From NCBI RefSeq assembly GCF_018613155.1, contig NZ_JAGGQU010000030.1:1-50478 (forward strand): DNA of 50,478 nt, read 5' to 3'. This document shows positions 10,182-20,242 of this stretch, piece after piece. The number at the start of each line of letters is the position of its first letter. The first letter of the stretch is position 1. The notes under the pieces are model-generated. The model saw only the letters and a program-made list of their open reading frames with translations, was not told where the DNA came from and made no database searches. The position numbers and the translations under genes were made by a program. Source of the DNA: Bacillus sp. ISL-55. GTDB lineage: Bacteria > Bacillota > Bacilli > Bacillales > Cytobacillaceae.

Positions 10182-10388
10182 AGTGTTTAATGTGCCCGTA
10201 AGAAAGCGGAATTGCAGTTAAAGGTCACATAAAAGTGGTTAATGTGCCCTTAAGGAAGCGGAATTGCAGTTAAAGGTCACATAAAAGTGTTTAATGTGCC
10301 CTTAAGGAAGCAGAATTGCAGTTAAAGGTCACATAAAAGCAATTAATGTGCCCGTAAAGATTCGGGAACGCAAACAAAGGTCACATAA
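10182..10388. repeat. 52-bp tandem array R1 (4 units) between purF and purM
   Basis: TTAATGTGCCC begins at 10187, 10239, 10291 and 10343, an exact 52-bp period. Each unit also carries GTCACATAA near its end. Units 1-3 are nearly identical, including the middle (GGAATTGCAGTTAAA); unit 4 keeps both cores but has a different middle. Cores from adjoining units form an inverted pair CACAT-N11-ATGTG. The array starts at the purF stop and occupies most of the 270-bp gap before purM, so it should be transcribed with the operon. The same core family recurs at 50365-50478. Confidence 0.95.
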
Positions 10389-10451
10389 TTTTTAAAGGTA
10401 GCGTCTACGAAAAGAGGCTAAGGAAAAACAGCCAAATCGGAGGTAGTGAAC

Positions 10452-11495
10452 ATGGCAAATGCGTATAAGCAGGCTGGGGTGGATATTGAGGCCGGGTACG
10501 AGTCGGTCGAGCGAATTAAAAAGCATGTGCAGCGGACGGTCAGGCCTGGTGTGATGGGTGCATTAGGCGGTTTCGGCGGGATGTTCAACCTTTCCAGCCT
10601 TGGACTGAAGGAGCCGGTGCTTGTTTCAGGTACGGATGGCGTCGGCACGAAGCTGATGCTGGCATTCATGATGGACCGGCATGATACAATCGGGATAGAT
10701 GCGGTCGCGATGTGCGTGAATGACATCGTTGTCCAGGGAGCGGAGCCTTTGTATTTCCTTGACTATATTGCCTGCGGAAAAGCAGTGCCGGAAAGAATCG
10801 AAGCGATTGTCAAAGGCATTGCCGATGGCTGCGAGCAGGCCGGCTGCGCCCTTGTCGGCGGTGAAACGGCGGAAATGCCAGGGATGTACTCTTTGGAAGA
10901 ATATGATTTGGCTGGTTTTTCGGTCGGTGCCTGTGAAAAAGCGGAAATCATTACAGGCAAGCAAATCAAGGAAGGCGATGTGTTGATCGGGCTTGCGTCA
11001 AGCGGAATCCACAGCAATGGCTACTCACTTGTGCGCAAGGTGTTTATCGAACAGGCTGGCTGGGAGCTTGACCGGTATGTCGATGAGTTTGGCTGTACAC
11101 TTGGAGAAGAACTGCTTAAGCCAACCCGTATTTATGTAAAATCGGTGCTTGCCGCAATGAAGCAATTCGAGCTTAAAGGGCTGGCCCACATTACAGGCGG
11201 CGGTTTTATTGAAAACATTCCTCGGATGCTGCCGGAAGGACTTGGCGCAAAAATCGAAGAGGGCAGCTGGGAAATCCCGCAGGTGTTCAAGATGATTGAA
11301 TCCCTTGGCGAAATTGAACGCCAGGATATGTACAATATCTTCAATATGGGGATTGGCATGGTAGCGGCTGTTGATGCAGAAATAGCTCATGAAGTTGTGG
11401 CGTTTTTAAACGAAAATGGAGAGCAGGCTGCTATAATCGGCACAGTTACTAGTACTGAAGGAATACAGATGAAAATGGCTGGTGAAGAGCTATGA
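10452..11495 (+). CDS. purM: AIR synthetase, PurM
   Basis: PurM closes the imidazole ring, converting FGAM to AIR with ATP. The 347-residue length is standard. Visible motifs include GVDIEAGYE near the start, [17 protein letters not shown] near 60, [11 protein letters not shown] near 140 and [13 protein letters not shown] near 245. I chose ATG 10452 because GGAGGT at 10439-10444 is seven bases upstream; a GTG at 10446 is too close to it. It follows the R1 array and overlaps purN by four bases. Confidence 0.97.
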   Translation: MANAYKQAGVDIEAGYESVERIKKHVQRTVRPGVMGALGGFGGMFNLSSLGLKEPVLVSGTDGVGTKLMLAFMMDRHDTIGIDAVAMCVNDIVVQGAEPLYFLDYIACGKAVPERIEAIVKGIADGCEQAGCALVGGETAEMPGMYSLEEYDLAGFSVGACEKAEIITGKQIKEGDVLIGLASSGIHSNGYSLVRKVFIEQAGWELDRYVDEFGCTLGEELLKPTRIYVKSVLAAMKQFELKGLAHITGGGFIENIPRMLPEGLGAKIEEGSWEIPQVFKMIESLGEIERQDMYNIFNMGIGMVAAVDAEIAHEVVAFLNENGEQAAIIGTVTSTEGIQMKMAGEEL

Positions 11496-12094
11496 AAAAA
11501 ATAGCTGTATTCGCGTCGGGGAGCGGGAGCAATTTTCAAGCGATTGCCGTAGCGGCACAGGCAGGTACCCTGAATGCTGAAATCTCGCTGCTTGTATGTG
11601 ATAAGCCCGGCGCATTTGCTGTCGACCGTGCTGATATGTTAAGCATACCTGCTCTGGTAATCAGCCCGAAAAGCTTTCCTACCAAGGCAGCGTATGAGGC
11701 AGAGATTTTACAAAAGCTGATCAGCCTTGATGTCGAAATGATTGTGCTTGCGGGATACATGCGTCTCATCGGACCGACATTGCTTGAAGCATATGAAGGA
11801 AAAATCGTGAACATCCACCCGTCACTGTTGCCATCGTTTCCTGGGAAGGATGCGATCGGCCAGGCGCTGGCAGCCGGAGTGGAGACTACAGGAGTGACGA
11901 TCCATTTCGTGGACGAAGGAATGGATACCGGCCCGATCATTGCGAGCGCTTCGGTAAAAGTCGAAGCTGGCGAAACAAGGGAGTCAATTCAGAAGAAAAT
12001 ACAGCGGATTGAACACAGCCTGTATCCAGACGTTTTGGAGGAGCTGTTGAACGGAGAAGAGGAGGCAGTACAATGGGAAAAAAGCGTGCACTAA
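11492..12094 (+). CDS. purN: GAR formyltransferase, PurN
   Basis: PurN transfers a formyl group from 10-formyltetrahydrofolate to GAR. The 200-residue protein shows the N-terminal [11 protein letters not shown], the folate-site segment [15 protein letters not shown] with the catalytic Asn-His pair near 108, and [17 protein letters not shown]. Its ATG overlaps the purM stop (ATGA) and its end overlaps purH by 22 bases. Confidence 0.97.
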   Translation: MKKIAVFASGSGSNFQAIAVAAQAGTLNAEISLLVCDKPGAFAVDRADMLSIPALVISPKSFPTKAAYEAEILQKLISLDVEMIVLAGYMRLIGPTLLEAYEGKIVNIHPSLLPSFPGKDAIGQALAAGVETTGVTIHFVDEGMDTGPIIASASVKVEAGETRESIQKKIQRIEHSLYPDVLEELLNGEEEAVQWEKSVH

Positions 12095-13611
12095 TCAGTG
12101 TTTCAAATAAAGAAGGAATTGTTGAGTTTGCGAAGGAGCTTACCGAGCTTGGATTTGAAATCGTCTCGACTGGCGGCACAAAAAATGCGCTCAAGGAAGG
12201 TGGCGTTCCTGTCATCGGGATCAGCGATGTGACTGGTTTTCCGGAAATCCTTGAAGGCCGAGTGAAGACGCTGCACCCTAAAATTCACGGCGGCTTGCTT
12301 GCGAAGTATGATGATCCTTCCCATCAGGCTCAGCTGGCTGAAAATGAAATCGAGCAAATCGAGCTTGTCTGTGTCAACTTGTATCCTTTTAAAGAAACAA
12401 TTTCAAAGCCTGGCGTGACAGCGGAAGATGCGATTGAAAACATCGACATCGGCGGTCCGGCGATGCTGCGTGCATCAGCAAAAAATCACCAATACATAAC
12501 AGTGCTCGTTGACCCTGCAGATTATCAGCAGGTGATTGAAGAGTACAAGAACGAGAAGGGAACTACTCTGGAAACCCGCCGCCGCCTTGCTGCGAAGGTG
12601 TTCCGCCACACGGCTGCGTATGATTCATTGATTTCTGAGTACATGACAAACCTTGCTGGCGAGGAACAGCCGGAAAAAATGACGGTGACTTACGAACTGA
12701 AGCAAAGCTTGCGCTACGGTGAAAATCCGCATCAGAAGGCTGCTTTTTACCAGAAGCCGCTTGGATCGGCCTTTTCAGTGGCGGCAGCGGAACAGCTTCA
12801 CGGGAAAGAGCTTTCCTATAACAATATCAATGATGCCAATGCGGCATTGCAGATTGTAAAAGAATTCACTGAACCGGCAGCGGTTGCGGTTAAGCATATG
12901 AACCCTTGCGGAGTTGGCAGCGGCAAGGACATTTTTGATGCTTTCGGAAAGGCATTCGAAGCGGATCCAGTTTCTATTTTTGGCGGAATCATTGCCTTAA
13001 ATCGCGAGGTAGATGGGGAGACTGCGCGCAAGCTTTATGAAATCTTCCTTGAAATCATCATTGCTCCTTCTTTTAGCGACGAAGCTCTGGAAATTTTAAC
13101 GGCGAAAAAGAATCTTCGGTTATTGAAGGTGTCGTTCGATGGTGAGGCTGCGAAGGAGGCTACTTTGTCCTCTATTGAGGGCGGATTGCTTGTTCAGGAA
13201 CAGGATGCATACGGATTTGACGATGCGGAAATCTCTGTACCGACAAAGCGTGAGCCAACAGAGGCAGAGTGGGAGGCTTTGAAGCTTGGCTGGAAGGTTG
13301 TTAAGCATGTTAAGTCCAACGCGATTGTCGTGGCGAATAAAGATATGACCTTAGGAATCGGTGCCGGCCAGATGAACCGGGTTGGCGCGGCAAAAATTGC
13401 TTTGGAACAGGCTGGTGCGAAAGCGGAAGGAGCCGCGCTTGCATCTGATGCATTCTTTCCAATGGATGACACCGTCGAAACGGCAGCGAAGGCTGGAATC
13501 ACTGCGATCATTCAGCCAGGCGGATCCGTCCGCGATGAGGATTCAATCAAGAAGGCTGATGAATATGGCATTGCGATGGTGTTTACAGGCGTAAGACATT
13601 TTAAGCATTAA
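12073..13611 (+). CDS. purH: Bifunctional AICAR formyltransferase / IMP cyclohydrolase, PurH
   Basis: PurH performs the last two steps to IMP. The 512-residue protein has an N-terminal methylglyoxal-synthase-like cyclohydrolase domain (about 1-195, with STGGTKNAL and [13 protein letters not shown]) and a C-terminal formyltransferase domain (about 200-512) with the Lys-His pair in [12 protein letters not shown] near 275. GGAGG at 12061-12065 serves the ATG, which lies inside the end of purN. It is followed by purD after 78 bp. Confidence 0.97.
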   Translation: MGKKRALISVSNKEGIVEFAKELTELGFEIVSTGGTKNALKEGGVPVIGISDVTGFPEILEGRVKTLHPKIHGGLLAKYDDPSHQAQLAENEIEQIELVCVNLYPFKETISKPGVTAEDAIENIDIGGPAMLRASAKNHQYITVLVDPADYQQVIEEYKNEKGTTLETRRRLAAKVFRHTAAYDSLISEYMTNLAGEEQPEKMTVTYELKQSLRYGENPHQKAAFYQKPLGSAFSVAAAEQLHGKELSYNNINDANAALQIVKEFTEPAAVAVKHMNPCGVGSGKDIFDAFGKAFEADPVSIFGGIIALNREVDGETARKLYEIFLEIIIAPSFSDEALEILTAKKNLRLLKVSFDGEAAKEATLSSIEGGLLVQEQDAYGFDDAEISVPTKREPTEAEWEALKLGWKVVKHVKSNAIVVANKDMTLGIGAGQMNRVGAAKIALEQAGAKAEGAALASDAFFPMDDTVETAAKAGITAIIQPGGSVRDEDSIKKADEYGIAMVFTGVRHFKH

Positions 13612-15043
<1,432 letters not shown>

Positions 15044-15068
15044 AAAATCATCTCCTTTAGTTTAGTTG

Positions 15069-15096
15069 AAGCCCCCGGTTAAATGGGGGCTTTTAT
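15069..15096 (+). terminator. Terminator of the pur operon
   Basis: GCCCCC (15071-15076) pairs with GGGGGC (15085-15090) with flanking AA/TT pairs, followed by TTTTAT. It lies 117 bp after purD, beyond the antisense small gene, and is the first good plus-strand terminator after the operon. Confidence 0.8.
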
Positions 15097-15106
15097 CTGA
15101 TTAAAT

Positions 15107-15379
15107 TTAACTTGGGTTATAAGGAATCCAGCCTTCTGAATCCCCATTTTCGGCATTCTGCTGTTCCATCATATCCTGGCCTTTTTCATAGGCAGCGGTC
15201 AACGGGCAATAGCGGACAATCCCTTCTCCGACTTTCATTGCGCCCAACATCGCTATGAAGATATAGGAATCCTTCCACGGCCGTTTCACCATTTTCGATG
15301 TCGACCAAGCCAGGATTGTCAGTCCTGCTGTAATCCTCACGAGTGCGTTGATGATTCCGATATTAGGTCGTACATTCAT
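15107..15379 (-). CDS. DUF2892 (YgaP-like) inner membrane protein
   Basis: This 90-residue protein starts MNVRPNIGIINALVRITAG, the hallmark of the YgaP-like transmembrane domain (DUF2892). It has two hydrophobic helices (about 9-27 and 39-60) and a CPLTAAY segment, where many relatives also carry a Cys-Pro. The C-terminal 25 residues are polar. In some proteins this domain is fused to rhodanese, suggesting a sulfur-related role, but nothing here confirms that. It is followed on the same strand by the EYxxD gene. Confidence 0.85.
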   Translation of the reverse strand: MNVRPNIGIINALVRITAGLTILAWSTSKMVKRPWKDSYIFIAMLGAMKVGEGIVRYCPLTAAYEKGQDMMEQQNAENGDSEGWIPYNPS

Positions 15380-15500
15380 ATCTCATCGCTCCTTACTCCA
15401 TTTTTACAGTTAATTTGAAATTCTTTAATGCGTTAAACAGTGAAATATGTTACGATAGTACAATAATGTAAGGGCTTTCTTTTTAAACACTTCGAGAAAT

Positions 15501-15796
15501 GTCCAGCTCCAGCGCCTAGCCCCTCGAGTCGCTTGTCTAGTGTCGCCTTCTAGAAACTCCGAAACTTCAACTCCGCCGGCAGAAGCAAAAAGCGCTTCTT
15601 TGTCGGAGTCTCCAGTTTCTGCGTTTCTGGACAGTCGGCTATACTTTTCTATTTCGGTCCGCCCAATGAAGTCAAAGAACGACTTCACTGGTCGGCCCTC
15701 CGAGGCACACTATGTGCTAGACCCGCCAGCCACAGGACGTGGCGTTATCGGCGGGCAGCGCTTGTCGGGGCTGATCAAGGCGCTTGCGCTTTTCGT
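15501..15796. repeat. Large structured intergenic repeat, long form (element A)
   Basis: The ends are complementary: CCAGCGCCTAGCCCC on the left pairs with GGGGCTGATCAAGGCGCT on the right. Inside are further hairpins: GAAGTC/GACTTC around 15670, and CCCGCC (15722-15727) with GGCGGG (15750-15755) enclosing GCCAC/GTGGC. Compared with element B at 22531-22701, this copy has about 110 extra bases (about 15540-15655) that themselves fold: AGAAACT (15552-15558) with AGTTTCT (15614-15620), ACTCCG with CGGAGT, AGAAGC with GCTTCT. I recall similar sequences in many Bacillaceae genomes but cannot name the family. It fills most of the 445-bp gap before yerA. Confidence 0.85.
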
Positions 15797-15824
15797 TTTA
15801 ACATAGAGAAAAGGGGAACATGGT

Positions 15825-17564
15825 ATGGAACAACGTTATCGATGGAAAAACAAACAATTGCGCGACCATGCTGCTGTTTTGGACGGCACCCTTTCACCGA
15901 CGGTCTTATTGAAGAATGCGACATATTTGAACCAGACATTCCGCAAGTGGATGACTGCGAACATTTGGATTTACAATGACAGGATTGTGTATGTTGGTGA
16001 AAACCTGCCTGAAAATACAAAGCAATGTGAAATGGTGGATTGCACCGGGATGAAGCTGGTGCCGGGCTATATTGAACCTCATGCCCACCCATTTCAACTT
16101 TATAATCCCCATTCTTTCGCTGCCTATGCATCGCAGACGGGGACGACGACGCTGATTAATGACAATATGGTGCTGGCTTTACAATTAGGAAAAAAGAAAG
16201 CGTTTTCTTTTATCAATGAGCTGAATGACAATCCGGTCACGATGTACTGGTGGTGCCGTTTTGATGCGCAGACTGAAATCCAGCATGAGGAAGAGGTATT
16301 CTCCAACAGCAATGTCAGGGCCTGGCTTGAGCATGAGAATGTCGTCCAGGGCGGGGAGCTGACATGCTGGCCGAAGCTGATGAATGGCGACGACATGATT
16401 CTTCATTGGATGCAGGAAACGAAGCGCCATCACAAGAAAATCGAGGGGCACTTCCCTGGTGCATCGGAAAAGACGCTCGCGAAAATGATGCTTTTCGGCG
16501 CGGACTGTGACCATGAGGCAATGACAGGTGAGGAAGTCCGCAGAAGGCTGATGCAGGGATATATGGTGTCATTGAGGCATTCATCGATCCGACCGGATTT
16601 GCCGAAGCTGCTGGATGAAATCCACGAACTGGATATTGCGGTGTACGACCGTTTCATGATGACGACAGATGGATCATCGACCGCTTTTTATGAAAATGGC
16701 GTGATGGATGAGCTGATTAGGATTGCAATTGAAAAAGGCGTTCCCGTCATCGATGCTTATAATATGGCAACAATCAACGTCGCGCGTTATTATAATTTCG
16801 AGCATTTGCACGGCAATATCGCAACAGGACGGGTAGCGAACATCAATATTTTAAGTGATGACATGAACCCGACACCTGTGTCTGTGCTCGCAAAAGGCCA
16901 GTGGGTGAAGCGTGATGGTGAAGCAATAGATGCAGCGAAAGAAATGGACTGGTCCGAAATGGGCTTTGAGCCGCTTAAATTGGACTGGGATCTGACGATG
17001 GATGATATGCAGTTCTCGATGCCATTCGGGATCAAGATGGAGAATTCGGTCATTACGAAGCCTTATTCGATTTCTATTGATGTGTCTGCCGAGGAATTAT
17101 CATCAAAGCATGATGAGTGCTTTTTCATGCTGATCGACCGTCATGGTAAATGGCGCATAAATACAATGCTGAAGGGCTTTGCGACGAATCTGCAGGGGCT
17201 GGCAAGCTCGTTTTCCAATACCGGCGATATTATTCTGATTGGTAAAAGTAAGCAGGATATGGTGGCTGCTTTCAACAGGATGAAGGAACTCGGCGGGGGG
17301 ATTGTTGCCTGTGAAAATGGTGTGCCGGTCAAGGAGATTCAATTGAGGCTGCAGGGTATCATGTCCAGCCATCCAGTGACAGAGCTGATGGCGGAGGAGA
17401 AGAAGCTGTTTGAATATTTAAAGGAAGCAGGCTATAAATTCGCCGATCCGATTTATTCATTATTATTCTTCAGTTCAACGCATTTGCCATATATCCGGAT
17501 CACACAAGAGGGCATCTATGATGTGATGAAAAAAACGGTACTCTTTCCAACGATAATGCGTTAA
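15825..17564 (+). CDS. yerA: Adenine deaminase-like amidohydrolase YerA
   Basis: This 579-residue protein is an amidohydrolase with the adenine deaminase domain plan: an N-terminal beta-sandwich piece, a metal-binding barrel with PGYIEPHAHPF near residue 85 and EGHFPGA near 210, and a C-terminal adenine deaminase domain (about 400-579). Adenine deaminase converts adenine to hypoxanthine with ammonia release. B. subtilis YerA is a paralogue of the proven enzyme AdeC, and its own substrate is not firmly settled as far as I know. AAGGGG at 15811-15816 supports ATG 15825. Its place after the pur operon suits a purine role but is not proof. Confidence 0.9.
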   Translation: MEQRYRWKNKQLRDHAAVLDGTLSPTVLLKNATYLNQTFRKWMTANIWIYNDRIVYVGENLPENTKQCEMVDCTGMKLVPGYIEPHAHPFQLYNPHSFAAYASQTGTTTLINDNMVLALQLGKKKAFSFINELNDNPVTMYWWCRFDAQTEIQHEEEVFSNSNVRAWLEHENVVQGGELTCWPKLMNGDDMILHWMQETKRHHKKIEGHFPGASEKTLAKMMLFGADCDHEAMTGEEVRRRLMQGYMVSLRHSSIRPDLPKLLDEIHELDIAVYDRFMMTTDGSSTAFYENGVMDELIRIAIEKGVPVIDAYNMATINVARYYNFEHLHGNIATGRVANINILSDDMNPTPVSVLAKGQWVKRDGEAIDAAKEMDWSEMGFEPLKLDWDLTMDDMQFSMPFGIKMENSVITKPYSISIDVSAEELSSKHDECFFMLIDRHGKWRINTMLKGFATNLQGLASSFSNTGDIILIGKSKQDMVAAFNRMKELGGGIVACENGVPVKEIQLRLQGIMSSHPVTELMAEEKKLFEYLKEAGYKFADPIYSLLFFSSTHLPYIRITQEGIYDVMKKTVLFPTIMR

Positions 17565-17628
17565 AATATAACAGTGCATCTAGAGATAGACAGCCATGAT
17601 CGAACTTGGAGATCAAGGGGTGGCGAAA

Positions 17629-18669
17629 ATGAGAAAAAAATGGATCGCTGTGCTGGCGGCCGCGATGGTGCTTACCGCCGGATGCAGCAGTAAAGAGACA
17701 GAGAAAAAAGAAGCAACAGAACATAAAGAAAAAGAGATTAAAGTAGACGAGGTTGTCGCTCCGGAGGAACTGCCGTATCAATTCCCGCTCACTGGAGTCG
17801 GGACTGCCGAGGAGAGCTCTGACCGGGCGGTGGCCGTGGTGGTCAATAACCATCCAAAGGCGCGTCCGCAATCCGGTCTTCACAAAGCTGACGTCGTTCA
17901 CGAGGTCCTTGCAGAAGGAGATGTTACAAGGTTCGTGGCGATTTTTCAAAGCGAACATCCTGAAAAAATAGGACCGGTCCGCAGTGCGAGGGAATACTTC
18001 ATTGACCTGGCATCCGGTTTTGACAGTTTTTTCATCGCCCATGGCTATAGCCCTGAAGCGAAAGAAATGCTCGAAAGCGGAGCGATCGATAACATCAACG
18101 GAATGCAATACGATGGAACACTGTTCAAAAGGGCCGATTTTCGGAAGGCACCTCATAATTCTTATATCACCTATAAGAATATTGTGAAGGGAGCGGAAAC
18201 GAGAGGCTACGCACTTGATGAAGCACCGGCTGCTGCAGTATTCTTGAGCAGTGAGGAAGCTGATGTCCTCGAAGGCACTCCGGCTGGGGAATTCATGGTA
18301 AAGTACGGTTCTCCGTCGTTCGATGCGATCTATGAATACGACGCTGATGAGCAGAAATACCACCGTTTTAATGGCAGTGAAGAAACCGTTGACCTTGAAA
18401 CGAAGGATCCTGTTCTGCTCGACAATATCCTTGTCGTACAAATGGACCATCAGGTAATTGATAGTGCAGGCCGCAGAGTCATCGATATGGAATCCGGTGG
18501 CAAGGGATACCTGTTCCAAAAGGGAAAAGTGAATGAGATACAATGGAAAAATGAAGCTGGCAGGATCATCCCCTACAAGGATGGGGCTAAAGCTGGTTTC
18601 GTTCCCGGGAAAACATGGATCAACATTGTCCCATCAATCAGCGATGTCTCATTCGACTCTCAACAATAA
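17629..18669 (+). CDS. yerB: YerB, DUF3048 lipoprotein
   Basis: The start at ATG 17629 behind AAGGGG (17615-17620) gives a 346-residue protein with a lipoprotein signal: charged MRKKW, a hydrophobic stretch and lipobox LTAG-Cys19. A charged linker (about 22-45) follows, then the two DUF3048 regions with VVVNNHPKARPQSGL near 80, FVAIFQSEHPEKIGPVRSAR near 110 and RKAPHNSY near 180. It is predicted to be anchored on the outer face of the membrane. The function is not established. It lies 64 bp after yerA and is followed by yerC, as in B. subtilis. Confidence 0.9.
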   Translation: MRKKWIAVLAAAMVLTAGCSSKETEKKEATEHKEKEIKVDEVVAPEELPYQFPLTGVGTAEESSDRAVAVVVNNHPKARPQSGLHKADVVHEVLAEGDVTRFVAIFQSEHPEKIGPVRSAREYFIDLASGFDSFFIAHGYSPEAKEMLESGAIDNINGMQYDGTLFKRADFRKAPHNSYITYKNIVKGAETRGYALDEAPAAAVFLSSEEADVLEGTPAGEFMVKYGSPSFDAIYEYDADEQKYHRFNGSEETVDLETKDPVLLDNILVVQMDHQVIDSAGRRVIDMESGGKGYLFQKGKVNEIQWKNEAGRIIPYKDGAKAGFVPGKTWINIVPSISDVSFDSQQ

Positions 18670-18697
18670 AATTTGAGTGAATTAAGGGGTAGACTAT

Positions 18698-19012
18698 ATG
18701 CAAATTGATAAATTAAGAGGAAAAGAACTCGATCAATTATTCAAGGCGATTTTATCGCTGAAAGATCTCGACGAAGCATATCGCTTCTTCGACGACCTGG
18801 CGACAGTGAACGAAATCCAGTCGCTGGCACAGCGCCTTGAAGTTGCCCGCATGCTGCGTGAGGGCAAGACCTATCATAAAATCGAGACCGAAACAGGCGC
18901 GAGCACGGCAACAATTTCCCGTGTCAAACGATGCCTGAATTACGGAAACGACGCGTACGAAATGGCGCTGGAACGTTTGAAAGAAGAGGAAAACGCTGAA
19001 AAAGCTAAATAG
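18698..19012 (+). CDS. yerC: YerC, TrpR-like DNA-binding regulator
   Basis: This 104-residue helical protein belongs to the TrpR-like YerC/YecD family. The helix-turn-helix spans about 55-80 (EGKTYHKIETETGASTATIS, then RVKRCL), preceded by the family segment LFKAILSLKDLDEAYRFFDD. Comparative-genomic work has proposed some members of this group as amino-acid (histidine) biosynthesis regulators; nothing in this window tests that. AAGGGG lies upstream of the ATG, and a strong terminator follows directly. Confidence 0.92.
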   Translation: MQIDKLRGKELDQLFKAILSLKDLDEAYRFFDDLATVNEIQSLAQRLEVARMLREGKTYHKIETETGASTATISRVKRCLNYGNDAYEMALERLKEEENAEKAK

Positions 19013-19025
19013 TTTTTAATGAGGG

Positions 19026-19055
19026 CGGAACCAGGTATGGTTCCGTTCTTTTTTA
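19026..19055 (+). terminator. Terminator after yerC
   Basis: CGGAACCA (19026-19033) pairs perfectly with TGGTTCCG (19038-19045) around a GGTA loop, followed by TTCTTTTTT. It closes the yerA-yerB-yerC block. Confidence 0.9.
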
Positions 19056-19093
19056 TGCGCTGAGTAATTGGAAAAAATCGCAGATAATTTCCA

Positions 19094-19208
19094 GTTCGCT
19101 ATAAAAAAGAAAATTCCGCTATAAAAAATTTTTTTTCGCTATAAAAAAGAAAATTTCGCTATAATAATTAGATTTTCGCTATAAAAAGGAATTTTTCGCT
19201 ATAAAAAA
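19094..19208. repeat. 20-bp tandem array R4 (6 units, core TTCGCTATAAAAA)
   Basis: The trinucleotide GCT of the core TTCGCTATAAAAA ends at 19100, 19120, 19140, 19160, 19180 and 19200, an exact 20-bp period. The linkers vary in A/T order (AGAAAA, TTTTTT, AATTAGA). A stray single copy of the flanking phrase TTTCCAGTTCGCTA recurs at about 19290-19302. The array lies between the yerC terminator and pcrB; no reading frame is supported in this gap. Confidence 0.95.
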
Positions 19209-19380
19209 TGAATTCTTCATTACATCAGCCTACTCTGATCGTAAAAGATTACCCAACTCAACAAAAAACTGCTGAAAATATTGGTGGATTTCCAGTTCGC
19301 TACTAAATTTTCATTTTCTCCAATGAAATTTCACGATTATTCACCGAACAATACGAGCATCGAGATTTATAACTTTTCTC

Positions 19381-19414
19381 AAAAAGCGTTCCAACATTAG
19401 GGACGCTTTTCTCA
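19381..19414. terminator. Bidirectional terminator-like hairpin upstream of pcrB
   Basis: AAAAGCGTTCC (19382-19392) pairs with GGGACGCTTTT (19400-19410), 11 bp with one G-T pair, and has A and T runs on its two sides. It stands 46 bp before the pcrB -10 region and may insulate pcrB from upstream transcription. Confidence 0.6.
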
Positions 19415-19426
19415 CATGTTTCCTTT

Positions 19427-19454
19427 TTTATATACAGACAACAAATGCTATAAT
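19427..19454 (+). promoter_or_regulatory. Possible sigma-A promoter of pcrB
   Basis: A perfect TATAAT lies at 19449-19454, 36 bp before the pcrB start. The best -35 at 16-bp spacing is the weak TTTATA (19427-19432). The position after a terminator-like hairpin makes a promoter here likely. Confidence 0.5.
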
Positions 19455-19490
19455 GATGGAATGGATATATAGAATGGGGGCAATTCTGGG

Positions 19491-20177
19491 ATGTACGATG
19501 TTCGCGAGTGGAGACATGTGTTCAAACTCGATCCAAATAAAGAGATAACTGATGAAGAATTAGATAGAATTTGCGAGTCTGGAACCGACGGGATCATGGT
19601 CGGAGGCACGGATGGTGTCACTCTTGAAGGCGTCCTGGATTTGATGTCCCGCGTCCGCCGCTATACAGTTCCATGCATTCTCGAGGTTTCGACGATCGAT
19701 TCGATCACGCCGGGATTTGATTTTTATTTTATCCCAACGGTATTGAACAGCGGCAATCCGCAGTGGATTACTGGATTGCACCATGAAGCGGTCAAGGAGT
19801 ATGGCGACCTGATGGATTGGGACGAGCTAAAAATGGAAGGCTATTGCATCCTCAATCCGGATTGCAAGGCGGCAAAGCTGACTGATGCGAAGACAGATCT
19901 TTCAATTGATGATGTACGGGCATATGCGATGATGGCGGAAAAAATGTTCAACCTGCCGATTTTCTATTTGGAATACAGCGGAACATACGGCAATCCTGAA
20001 TATGTCGAAGCAGCTAAGGGCGTTCTCGAGAAAACTGTCCTATTTTACGGCGGCGGGATCGAAACAGCACAGCAGGCTGAAGAAATGGCCAAGCATGCCG
20101 ATGTCATCGTGGTCGGGAATGTTGTTTACAGCAACCTTGATGAGGCATTGAAGACAGTTGCTGCAATAAAGAAATAA
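19491..20177 (+). CDS. pcrB: Heptaprenylglyceryl phosphate synthase, PcrB
   Basis: PcrB joins heptaprenyl diphosphate to sn-glycerol-1-phosphate, making an archaeal-type ether lipid in Bacillaceae. The 228-residue TIM-barrel protein shows phosphate- and product-binding segments [11 protein letters not shown] near 34, [12 protein letters not shown] near 160 and [13 protein letters not shown] near 185. A GGGGG run lies 10-15 bases before ATG 19491. It opens the conserved pcrB-pcrA-ligA-camS order, with pcrA 65 bp downstream. Confidence 0.95.
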   Translation: MYDVREWRHVFKLDPNKEITDEELDRICESGTDGIMVGGTDGVTLEGVLDLMSRVRRYTVPCILEVSTIDSITPGFDFYFIPTVLNSGNPQWITGLHHEAVKEYGDLMDWDELKMEGYCILNPDCKAAKLTDAKTDLSIDDVRAYAMMAEKMFNLPIFYLEYSGTYGNPEYVEAAKGVLEKTVLFYGGGIETAQQAEEMAKHADVIVVGNVVYSNLDEALKTVAAIKK

Positions 20178-20242
20178 CGAAGTTGTATATAAGGATTTTA
20201 TGAGATAAAATAAGAACAAATGTTTGTATGGTGGTGAAGAGT

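Noticed and set aside
15425-15688. 87-codon minus-strand frame, and an 88-codon plus-strand frame at 15540-15806
   Set aside because: Both lie inside the structured repeat element A and simply translate it; the plus frame shares peptides with a frame inside element B.
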